Positions 39,360-46,444 of a stretch of 64,000 bases of DNA are shown one piece after another. Both the position numbers and the translations under genes were made by a program. The stretch is from Nocardia huaxiensis (GTDB lineage: Bacteria; Actinomycetota; Actinomycetes; Mycobacteriales; Mycobacteriaceae). The stretch's first letter is position 1; every line of letters begins with the position of its first letter. Location of the stretch: the NCBI RefSeq assembly GCF_013744875.1, contig NZ_CP059399.1, positions 4,030,001 to 4,094,000 of the forward strand. The letters run 5' to 3'. Under the pieces are notes generated by a model. It had not been told where the DNA came from. It worked only from the letters and a program-made list of their open reading frames with translations, and ran no database searches.

Positions 39360-40994
39360 ATGTACCCCAGGACCCCTGCCCGGCGCGCCGCCCTGCGCGC
39401 GTCGGCGTCCCTGCTCGCCCTGCTGGCCTGCGCCGCGTCGACGGCCGGAACAGCTGCGGCGCAGCCGGATTCGCGCACCTGGTATGTGAGCGGCGGTGCG
39501 CCGTCGGGGGGCACCGGCGCGGCGGACTCGCCGTTCGAATCGCTCGCCCGCGCGGAGACGGCGTCCGGGGCCGGGGACACCATCGTGGTGCAGCCGTCGA
39601 TGGCGGTGCTGGACGGCGGAATCGCGCTCAAGGCCGGTCAGAAGCTGGTCGGCGCTGGTGATTCCGTGGTCGGCGCGGCCAATGGTGTTGCGCTGCCCCG
39701 GATTACGAATACGACCGGCAACCACGACGGCGATGCGGTGCGCTTGGCTCCCGGGGCCGAGGTGCGCAATCTGGTGGTCGACGGGGCGCGTCGCGGCGGG
39801 ATCTACGGCCGGGACGCCGCGGATGTGGTGATCGCCGGCAATGTGGTCACCGGCACCAATCGGAATTGCGCGGACGGGTTCATCATCGGGCCGTTCACGC
39901 TGCCGCCGACCATTCCGATCGGTGTGAGCGCGGACCCGCTGCCGAATTTCATCACCCTCAACAATGGGTGGGCGGCGATCATGACCGACTTCACGACGGC
40001 CGCCGGAAATGTCGCGATCGACGGGAACCTGGTACACAACACCGCCTGCGGCGACGGCATCGACGTGCGGGCGCACGGCACCAGCCGGGTGCACGCCGAC
40101 CTCACCGGCAACGCGCTGCGCGATATCAACCTCGGGCTCGCCAAGCTGTCCGTGCTGGCCATGGGCCTGCAGGCCGGGGACTCCGCGCAACTCGACGCGA
40201 ACCTGATCGGCAATTCGCAGATCGGCATCGCCCCGCTCGAGACCTCCCCGCTCAACCACCTGGCCGACAGCGAAGGCGTCTTCATCAACGCCCTGGGCCG
40301 CGCCCGCCTCGACGTGATCATGGACCGCAATGAATTCCGCGACGGCCACGGCAACTTCTCGGCCAACGGCCTCGAGTACGTCACCACCAGCGGCACCCCC
40401 GACAGCCGGGTGACGGTCACCAACAGCACCTTCGACACCGTGCGCGGCGACATCATCGAGAACTACAACCTCAGCGCCGACGGTGCCCGCCAGTCCCTCA
40501 CCCTCGACAATGTCCGCGCCCACCGTTCCAGCTTCCCCGCCGGCGCCCTCAACCCGATCATCCCCGCCAACCTCGGAAGCTGCCTGGTCGCAACGAATTT
40601 CGGCCGCACCGGCCACACCGACCTGACCGTCACCAATTCCTCCTTCGGCGATTGCAGCGCCGACGGCGTCGGCCTGATCGCCTACACCCCGACCGGTTCC
40701 GGTCCCGCCACCGCCGAACTCGTCTTCGACATCCGTGACACCACCATCGCGGGAACGGCCGCCAATGGCCTCAACATCATCAATATCGGCGACACCGCCA
40801 CTCTGCGCGGCACCGTCGAGCGCACCGACATCTCCGCGGCCCAGGGCTCGCTGATACGGACCCGCAATAGCGGCGGCACCAATGTCGCCGTCGAATTCGG
40901 CCCCGGAACCCTCGAGGGAGCGGCCGTGCCCTGCCTCGCTTCCACGCACCCGCGCATCGATATGGCCGATTCGGTCATACGATCATGTCCATGA
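39360..40994 (+). CDS. Secreted right-handed beta-helix protein
   Basis: A 544-residue protein with a clear signal peptide (ARRAALRASASLLALLACAASTAGTAAAQ). The mature part begins RTWYVSGGAPSGGTGAADSPFESLARAETAS, the usual cap of pectate-lyase-like beta helices, and continues as short repeated strands rich in Asn, Thr, Asp and Gly (VVIAGNVVTGTN, VAIDGNLVHNTACGDGIDV, AQLDANLIGNSQIGI...). No catalytic signature of a polysaccharide lyase was recognised, so enzyme or surface-adhesin roles both remain open. The ATG at 39360 gives the signal peptide. Its last 10 bases overlap the next gene start. Confidence 0.8.
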   Translation: MYPRTPARRAALRASASLLALLACAASTAGTAAAQPDSRTWYVSGGAPSGGTGAADSPFESLARAETASGAGDTIVVQPSMAVLDGGIALKAGQKLVGAGDSVVGAANGVALPRITNTTGNHDGDAVRLAPGAEVRNLVVDGARRGGIYGRDAADVVIAGNVVTGTNRNCADGFIIGPFTLPPTIPIGVSADPLPNFITLNNGWAAIMTDFTTAAGNVAIDGNLVHNTACGDGIDVRAHGTSRVHADLTGNALRDINLGLAKLSVLAMGLQAGDSAQLDANLIGNSQIGIAPLETSPLNHLADSEGVFINALGRARLDVIMDRNEFRDGHGNFSANGLEYVTTSGTPDSRVTVTNSTFDTVRGDIIENYNLSADGARQSLTLDNVRAHRSSFPAGALNPIIPANLGSCLVATNFGRTGHTDLTVTNSSFGDCSADGVGLIAYTPTGSGPATAELVFDIRDTTIAGTAANGLNIINIGDTATLRGTVERTDISAAQGSLIRTRNSGGTNVAVEFGPGTLEGAAVPCLASTHPRIDMADSVIRSCP

Positions 40995-42952
40995 AGGTTC
41001 TCGGTGCGTGCCCGCTGGATTGCCCGGATGCTTGCTCCTGGGAAGTGACCGTCGAGGACGGCGTCGCGGTGGGGTTGCGGGGGAACAAGGCACATCCCGT
41101 CACCCGCGGGGCGCTGTGCGTGAAGGTGAACCGGTACCTCGAACAGGTGGGGTCGCCGGGACGGATCCGGTATCCGATGCGGCGGGTCGGGGCCAAGGGG
41201 GAGGGGAAGTTCGAGCGGATCAGCTGGGACGAGGCCCTCGAGGAGATCGCGCGGCGGGTCGGCGGGGTCGTCGAGGAGTACGGGGGCGAGGCGGTCTGGC
41301 CGTTTCACGGGACCGGGAGCCTGGGGTACATCCAGGGGCTGGAAGGGTTCGTGGGGCGGCGGTTCTTCAATGTGCTCGGTGCGAGCCTGATGAAGGGGAC
41401 CATCTGCTCGATCGCGGGGACGATGGGGCTGAAGTACACGCTCGGGACGTCCGGGGGGATGGATCCGGAGGATTTCGCCAAGTCGCAGTTGATTCTGCTG
41501 TGGGGGACGAACCCGATGACCTCCGGACATCACCTGTGGAAGTTCATTCAGGACAGCGGGGCCCACACCGTGGCCATCGATCCGGTGCGGACGAAGACGG
41601 CCGAACGGTGCGATGAGCATCTCGCGCCGCTGCCGGGGACCGACGCGGCGCTGGCGCTGGGGTTGCTGCATGTGATCGTGTCGCTGGGGGCGCAGGATGA
41701 GCAGTTCATTGCCGAGCAGACGGTGGGCTGGCCCGAATTCCGCGCACGCATAGCGGAATACCCGCCGGAGCGGGTCGCGGCGATCACCGGGCTGCCGGTG
41801 GAGCAGATCGTGGCGCTGGGGGAGCGGATCGCGCGGACGCGGCCGACCGCCATCCGGGCCTCGCAGGGAATGCAGCGGCATGCCGGTGGCGGGATGGCGC
41901 TGCGCCTGCTGGCCTGCCTGCCGGGCGTGACCGGGGACTGGGCGATTCCCGGTGGGGGACTGCACTATTCGACCAGCGGGCACTTCCGGCTCGACGACGC
42001 CGAACTGCTGCGCATGGATCTGCTGCCGCATCCGGTGCGGACGCTGTCGCAGACGCGTGTGGGAGACGCGTTGCTGGACAATGACGGTACGCCGGTCAAG
42101 GCGATGTTCGTGATCGCCGCCAACCCGGTCGGATCCAATCCCGACCAGCGGCGGGTGATCGAGGGGCTGTCGCGGGAAGACCTGTTCACTGTTGTGCTGG
42201 AACACTTCTCGACCGACACCGTGGACTACGCCGACATCGTGCTGCCCGCCACCATGCAGCCCGAACATCTCGATGTGATCGCCGGATACGGGCACCTGTA
42301 CCTGCTCTGGAACGAGCCCGCCGTCGCGCCGCCCGGCGAATGTCTGCCCACCACAGAGATTTTCCGGCGGCTGGCGCGGCGCATGGGATTGACCGAGCCC
42401 GCGCTCTACGACTCGGACGAGGATCTGGCTCGGCAGCTGCTGAAGGGCTACGACGTGGAACGGCTTCGCGCCGAAGGGTTCCTGAAAATCGACAAGCCGC
42501 CGGTGCCCGCGGGCAAACTGCAATTCGTCTCCGAGCGGGCCGCGCTCGACGGCCACGATCCGATGCCGGACTACACCGCGCCCGCCGACCCCGGTGACGG
42601 GCTGGTGCTCATCTCGGCCGCCTCGCACTACTTCCTCAACAGCAGTTTCGGCTCGAACCCCGAATTGGTGCGCCGCGCAGGCGAATCCCGCGTCACCCTG
42701 CATCCCGATGACGCGGCCGTCCGCGGAATCACCGATGGCGCACCGATTCTGGTGTCCAATGACCGCGGCTCCTTCGAGGCGGTGGCCGAGGTGTCCGACC
42801 ACGTCCGTCCCGGCGTGGCGGCGACCACCAAGGGCCGGTGGGCCAAGCACAACAGGGGTGCCACGGTGAACGCCACCATCGCCGAACGCGATTCGGATTA
42901 CGGTGGCGGCGCCGTTTTCCACGACAACCGGGTGCGCATCACCCCGCGATAA
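40985..42952 (+). CDS. Molybdopterin-dependent oxidoreductase (FdhA/DMSO reductase family)
   Basis: A 655-residue single-subunit member of the molybdopterin oxidoreductase family. The N-terminal [4Fe-4S] motif is complete (Cys9, Cys13, Cys17, Cys45: CPLDCPDAC...GALC). RISWDEALEEIARRV and ILLWGTNPMTSGHH are typical pterin-domain blocks, and the C-terminal molydopterin dinucleotide-binding domain contains HYFLNSSFG and KGRWAKHNRGATVNATI. Cys141 (GTICSIAG) is a possible metal ligand. No signal peptide, so it is cytoplasmic. The ATG at 40985 overlaps the beta-helix gene by 10 bases. Formate, aldehyde or sulfur-oxide substrates cannot be distinguished. Confidence 0.9.
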   Translation: MSMKVLGACPLDCPDACSWEVTVEDGVAVGLRGNKAHPVTRGALCVKVNRYLEQVGSPGRIRYPMRRVGAKGEGKFERISWDEALEEIARRVGGVVEEYGGEAVWPFHGTGSLGYIQGLEGFVGRRFFNVLGASLMKGTICSIAGTMGLKYTLGTSGGMDPEDFAKSQLILLWGTNPMTSGHHLWKFIQDSGAHTVAIDPVRTKTAERCDEHLAPLPGTDAALALGLLHVIVSLGAQDEQFIAEQTVGWPEFRARIAEYPPERVAAITGLPVEQIVALGERIARTRPTAIRASQGMQRHAGGGMALRLLACLPGVTGDWAIPGGGLHYSTSGHFRLDDAELLRMDLLPHPVRTLSQTRVGDALLDNDGTPVKAMFVIAANPVGSNPDQRRVIEGLSREDLFTVVLEHFSTDTVDYADIVLPATMQPEHLDVIAGYGHLYLLWNEPAVAPPGECLPTTEIFRRLARRMGLTEPALYDSDEDLARQLLKGYDVERLRAEGFLKIDKPPVPAGKLQFVSERAALDGHDPMPDYTAPADPGDGLVLISAASHYFLNSSFGSNPELVRRAGESRVTLHPDDAAVRGITDGAPILVSNDRGSFEAVAEVSDHVRPGVAATTKGRWAKHNRGATVNATIAERDSDYGGGAVFHDNRVRITPR

Positions 42953-42990
42953 CCCCGCACACGGTCGGACACCCCGGCGATTCGGTCCCC

Positions 42991-43017
42991 GGAACTACGT
43001 AGTTCCCTAGTAGGATC
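42991..43017 (+). promoter_or_regulatory. Palindromic operator and -10 of the complex I-like operon
   Basis: ggaactacgtagttcc (42991-43006) is a perfect 16-base palindrome directly before taggat (43012-43017), a TANNNT -10 element. The palindrome covers the -10/-35 spacer. A ccggaggt ribosome site follows at 43031, then the GTG at 43048. The core actacgtagt resembles operators of BlaI/CopY-type winged-helix repressors in mycobacteria; that match is an inference. Confidence 0.65.
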
Positions 43018-43047
43018 AGGCCCGGGGCGCACCGGAGGTGTTCGACC

Positions 43048-43389
43048 GTGACCAACCTGCTCGTGATCCTGACGGCGGTGACGTTATCGCTCGCCGTGCT
43101 CTACGCGGCCGCTCGCGCCGTGCGCCCCGCCCCCGCCGACACCACGCAGCTGCCGTTCCTCTCCGGCCATGCCGCCCGCGAACACGCGGTCTCCCGCTAC
43201 CACGTCCGCTGGTACACGATCACCATGATCTTCCTGGCCTTCGACATGGAAATGGCCTTCATGTACCTGTGGGCCGTGGTCGTCGCCGATATCGGCGCCA
43301 GCGCGGTGATCGAAATGTTCGGCTTCCTGGCCGTGCTGTTGATCGGAGTCCTCTACGCCTGGCGCGAAGGCGCACTGCGATGGACCTGA
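43048..43389 (+). CDS. NuoA-like membrane subunit
   Basis: A 113-residue protein with three membrane helices, related to NuoA of complex I. The second helix carries the family signature in the form YTITMIFLAFDMEMAFMYLWAVVV; the acidic pair (FDxE) is kept while the usual FLYPWA is FMYLWA. The GTG at 43048 follows the good ribosome site ccggaggt. It is the first gene of an operon containing only membrane-arm relatives of complex I, and its end overlaps the next gene by 10 bases. Sequence divergence from ordinary NuoA indicates a separate, specialised complex. Confidence 0.88.
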   Translation: MTNLLVILTAVTLSLAVLYAAARAVRPAPADTTQLPFLSGHAAREHAVSRYHVRWYTITMIFLAFDMEMAFMYLWAVVVADIGASAVIEMFGFLAVLLIGVLYAWREGALRWT

Positions 43390-44627
43390 AAGCCTGGCTC
43401 CTGCGCCGCGCCGCCATCACCCCGTACGTGGTGACAGCGCCCGGCGGCACCGCCACCCGCCTGGCCGTGGAGGCGGCCTGCCGCGCCGCGGACTGGACTC
43501 CCGCTCACAGCCCTGCCGCCGCAAACCTCCTGGTCGTAGCCGGTCGATTCGAAGAACCCTTCGCCGCATACGCACACCGCATTCACAACTCGATGCCCCG
43601 ACCCCGACTCCGCGTCGACATTCCCGGCCCCGACACCGCCGCAGACGCCCTCGCCGCCGCAGCCGAACGCCTGCGCTCGGGCGACAGCGACCACCCTGAA
43701 CCCGAGCCGGCCGTGCACCACGGCGGCGACAGCCATGCCGGGCACACCGGACATGACGCTCACGAAGATCACATGGGCGGCATGCATGATCACGGTGGCC
43801 ATGGGATGGGGATGGCGTTGCCGGGCGGGTTGGCCATGGCGGATCGGGCCGAGGATCGGGACGGGCTGCGGCTGGATGTGCTGAATGTGCCGCTCGGGCC
43901 GGTACTGGCGTGGTGGCCTGCCGGGCTGGTGGTGGATACCCGGCTGCAGGGTGACATCGTATCCGGCGCAACGGTTTCCGTGCTGGAGCCCGCTGTCGAC
44001 ACCGAGTCGTTCTGGCTGGGTCCGTGGCTGCGGGCCGCACGCGGCGAACAGGTGTCGACGGGGGAGGCCGGGCGGTGGTTGGTAGCCCGGCGCCTGGATT
44101 CGGCGGCGGATCTGCTGGCGGTCGCGGGATGGGCGGACGAGGCTCGCGCGGCGCAAAGGATGCGGGACGACGCGCTGAGCGGTGAACTGTGGCCGCAACC
44201 CCGCAACCGCCGGCCGCTGTCCGGACAGGACGGCGCGGGTGCCGCGGCGGCATCGCGTGCGGATTTCGATGTGCGCCTGGACCGGTGGGCACGGCGGGTG
44301 TCGAGATCTCGGCTGTTGCGCTGGTCCCTGCGGGGTATCGGGCGGATTCCGGATGCGCGGGGCGTGCCGAGCGGGTTGGCGGGGGATGCGCACGACCGCC
44401 TGCGGTGGTTGATCGACGGGCTTGTCGGTGTCGATCTGCGGGGTGAACTGCCTTTGGAGCCGGGTGGATTCGTGGCCGCTCAGATGCGCAGGACGGACTG
44501 GATCATCGAGGCACTGCCCGCGCTGCTGACGGGAGCGGAGCTCGGGGAGGCGCGTCTGATCGTGGCGAGTCTCGGCCCGGATCAACAAGCCCGCACACGG
44601 ACGACGGTGGAGGCGGCCGATGGCTGA
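43380..44627 (+). CDS. His-rich NuoB-like fusion protein of a complex I-related operon
   Basis: A 415-residue soluble-looking protein in the place where nuoB-C-D would stand. Residues about 1-95 resemble NuoB (LLVVAGRFEEPFAAYAHRIHNSMPRPRLRVDIPGP aligns by eye with the VAG...MPxPR region), but the four Fe-S cysteines are missing; only one Cys is present. A His/Gly/Met-rich linker follows (residues about 113-145, HHGGDSHAGHTGHDAHEDH...), which suggests metal binding. Then comes a domain beginning RDGLRLDVLNVPLGPVLAWWPAGLVV that is not recognised. The ATG at 43380 overlaps the NuoA-like gene. It probably caps the membrane arm and may link it to a metal, but that is inference. Confidence 0.75.
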   Translation: MDLKAWLLRRAAITPYVVTAPGGTATRLAVEAACRAADWTPAHSPAAANLLVVAGRFEEPFAAYAHRIHNSMPRPRLRVDIPGPDTAADALAAAAERLRSGDSDHPEPEPAVHHGGDSHAGHTGHDAHEDHMGGMHDHGGHGMGMALPGGLAMADRAEDRDGLRLDVLNVPLGPVLAWWPAGLVVDTRLQGDIVSGATVSVLEPAVDTESFWLGPWLRAARGEQVSTGEAGRWLVARRLDSAADLLAVAGWADEARAAQRMRDDALSGELWPQPRNRRPLSGQDGAGAAAASRADFDVRLDRWARRVSRSRLLRWSLRGIGRIPDARGVPSGLAGDAHDRLRWLIDGLVGVDLRGELPLEPGGFVAAQMRRTDWIIEALPALLTGAELGEARLIVASLGPDQQARTRTTVEAADG

Positions 44628-45567
44628 AATGTCGGGGCAGAGCATGATTCAGGTCGCGCCGTGGTGGGTGGCGGTGCTGGCGCCGGTCGTCGTCTTCGTC
44701 GCGGTGGGTGCGGTCGAGACGGCGGACACGGTAGCGCGAGCACGAGCCGCGGGCGGCTCGGTGGCGGTAGCGCTGGGAGCGCCCGCCCGCCGGTGTGCGC
44801 TGCTGCTGGTGCAGCAGCGGCGATCCGTCGTGGGGGCTGACGTATTGCTCTGGCGGGCAGCGGGTTTCGTGCTGCTGATCGCGGCGGTGGCGGCAGCGGC
44901 GCTGGTGCCGTTCGGTGCGTGGGTGGTGCTGGACGGTGGGGTGACACTGGCCTGGTTCAATGCGCTCGAGGTCGTGGCCTGGGCGGCGGTATGGATGGCC
45001 GGGTGGGGTGCGGATTCGGTCTTTTCGCTGGTGGGTGGGTATCGGTTCGTCGCACAGGGGTTGGCCTACGAGCTGCCGCACATGTTCGCGCTGACCTGTG
45101 CGGCCATTGGGGCCGGGTCGTTGAGTGTCGCCGATATTGTTGCCGCGCAGCAGGATCGGTGGTTCGTGGTGATCATGCCGGTGGCGTTCGTGGTGTATCT
45201 GCTGTCGGTGCCCGCGATGTCGTTCTGTGCGCCGTTCGGGACGGCGGCGGGCGGGGATATCGCGGGCGGGGTGCTCGAGCAGACGTCCGGGGTGGACCGG
45301 CTGGTGCTGGTGGTGGCGCGGCGGGCGCTGTTCGTGGCGGCGGCGGCGATGGCGGTGCCGCTGTTTCTCGGAGGCGGGGCGGGGCCGTGGTTGCCGGGGT
45401 GGGCGTGGTCGCTGGTGAAGACGGTGGCGGTGCTGGGAGTGCTGGTGTGGATGGGGCGGCGGTGGCCGGCCATCCGGATGTCGCGATACATGGAGATCGC
45501 CTGGATCGTGCTGTTGCCGCTGATTCTGGTTCAGGCGCTGGTGGTTTCGCTCGTGGTGATCCGGTGA
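44620..45567 (+). CDS. NuoH-like membrane subunit with degenerate quinone loop
   Basis: A 315-residue protein with about eight membrane helices, clearly related to NuoH (RFVAQGLAYELPHMFALTCAAIGAGSLSVADIV and the C-terminal MSRYMEIAWIVLLPLILVQALV). In ordinary NuoH the cytoplasmic loop reads roughly RxPFDLPEAExELVAGxxTEYSG and forms part of the quinone site and E-channel. Here the same place reads CAPFGTAAGGDIAGG followed by VLEQTSG, losing nearly all acidic residues. Coupling by ubiquinone/menaquinone reduction is therefore doubtful. The ATG at 44620 overlaps the fusion gene by eight bases. Confidence 0.86.
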   Translation: MAEMSGQSMIQVAPWWVAVLAPVVVFVAVGAVETADTVARARAAGGSVAVALGAPARRCALLLVQQRRSVVGADVLLWRAAGFVLLIAAVAAAALVPFGAWVVLDGGVTLAWFNALEVVAWAAVWMAGWGADSVFSLVGGYRFVAQGLAYELPHMFALTCAAIGAGSLSVADIVAAQQDRWFVVIMPVAFVVYLLSVPAMSFCAPFGTAAGGDIAGGVLEQTSGVDRLVLVVARRALFVAAAAMAVPLFLGGGAGPWLPGWAWSLVKTVAVLGVLVWMGRRWPAIRMSRYMEIAWIVLLPLILVQALVVSLVVIR

Positions 45568-45577
45568 GGAGGGCATC

Positions 45578-46141
45578 GTGGCGGCACAGGTGATGTTCTG
45601 GATCTGCGCGGTCGGTGCGGTCGCGGCCGGGATCGCGGTGTTCCGGGTCGATTCCATGGCGCGGGCCACCTTCGCGCTGCTGGTGTCGTTCCTGTTTACG
45701 GCGGGCACCGTATTCCTGGTCGAGCTGGCCTATCTCGGCGTGCTGGTGGTGCTCATGATGATCATGGAGATGGTCGTCATGGTGGTCTTCATGGTCATGT
45801 ACATGATGAATCCGGCCGGGCTCATGCCGATGACCATGGTGCACAACAGCAGAGCCGCCGCAGCCATCTCGGCTGCGGTGTTCCTGGCGCTGACGGCCGT
45901 TGCGCTGCTGGTGGATTGGCCGGAGCGCGACGGTGAACGATCGGCCGATCCGACGGCCGCCCTGGGCGAGGCCATCATGGGCTCGAAGATGCTGGTGATG
46001 ATCGTCGTCGGCCTGGTGCTGTTCGCCACCATCGTGGCCACGGTGGTGCTGGCCACCCATCGTGGCCGCTACGACCGATACGGCGACGGTCTCGACCGGC
46101 GACCGGCCGACGATCCGGTGGAAGGCGGTGTGGGGCAGTGA
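45578..46141 (+). CDS. NuoJ-like membrane subunit
   Basis: A 187-residue protein with about five membrane helices in the NuoJ position. The third helix, which in NuoJ carries a Tyr and a pi-bulge, is here very Met-rich (VLMMIMEMVVMVVFMVMYMM) and has a Glu. MxxM-rich membrane stretches are sometimes metal-interacting, but this may be simple hydrophobic drift. The GTG at 45578 lies after a gagg site. The stop overlaps the NuoK-like start by four bases. Confidence 0.82.
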   Translation: MAAQVMFWICAVGAVAAGIAVFRVDSMARATFALLVSFLFTAGTVFLVELAYLGVLVVLMMIMEMVVMVVFMVMYMMNPAGLMPMTMVHNSRAAAAISAAVFLALTAVALLVDWPERDGERSADPTAALGEAIMGSKMLVMIVVGLVLFATIVATVVLATHRGRYDRYGDGLDRRPADDPVEGGVGQ

Positions 46142-46440
46142 ATCTCCCCGAATTCCTGATCCTGGCGGCGGCGCTGTTCAGCGTCGGCCTCTACGGCGTG
46201 CTGTCCCAGCAGTCCATCGTCATGGTCATGATGGGCCTGGAGCTCATGATCAACGGCGTGATCGTGGCGGCGGCGGCCTTCTGGTATTTCGTGCGCCCCG
46301 CCGCCGACGCACAGGTGTTGATCCTGGTGGCCGTCACCGCCATGGCCGTGGAGATGGCCGCCGGATTCGCCGTCACCACAGCGATTTTCCGATCCCGCGA
46401 TATCGACGTGGTCGATGCGGCCGCGGACCTGAAGGGCTGA
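46138..46440 (+). CDS. NuoK-like membrane subunit
   Basis: A 100-residue protein with three membrane helices. Both membrane glutamates important in NuoK are kept: MVMMGLELMINGVIVAAAAF and AVTAMAVEMAAGFAVTTAIF. The usual length and helix pattern of NuoK/MnhC are present. The GTG at 46138 overlaps the NuoJ-like stop, and the NuoL-like gene starts four bases after it. Proton-channel residues are kept, in contrast to the degenerate NuoH-like loop. Confidence 0.9.
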   Translation: MNLPEFLILAAALFSVGLYGVLSQQSIVMVMMGLELMINGVIVAAAAFWYFVRPAADAQVLILVAVTAMAVEMAAGFAVTTAIFRSRDIDVVDAAADLKG

Positions 46441-46444
46441 GGCC

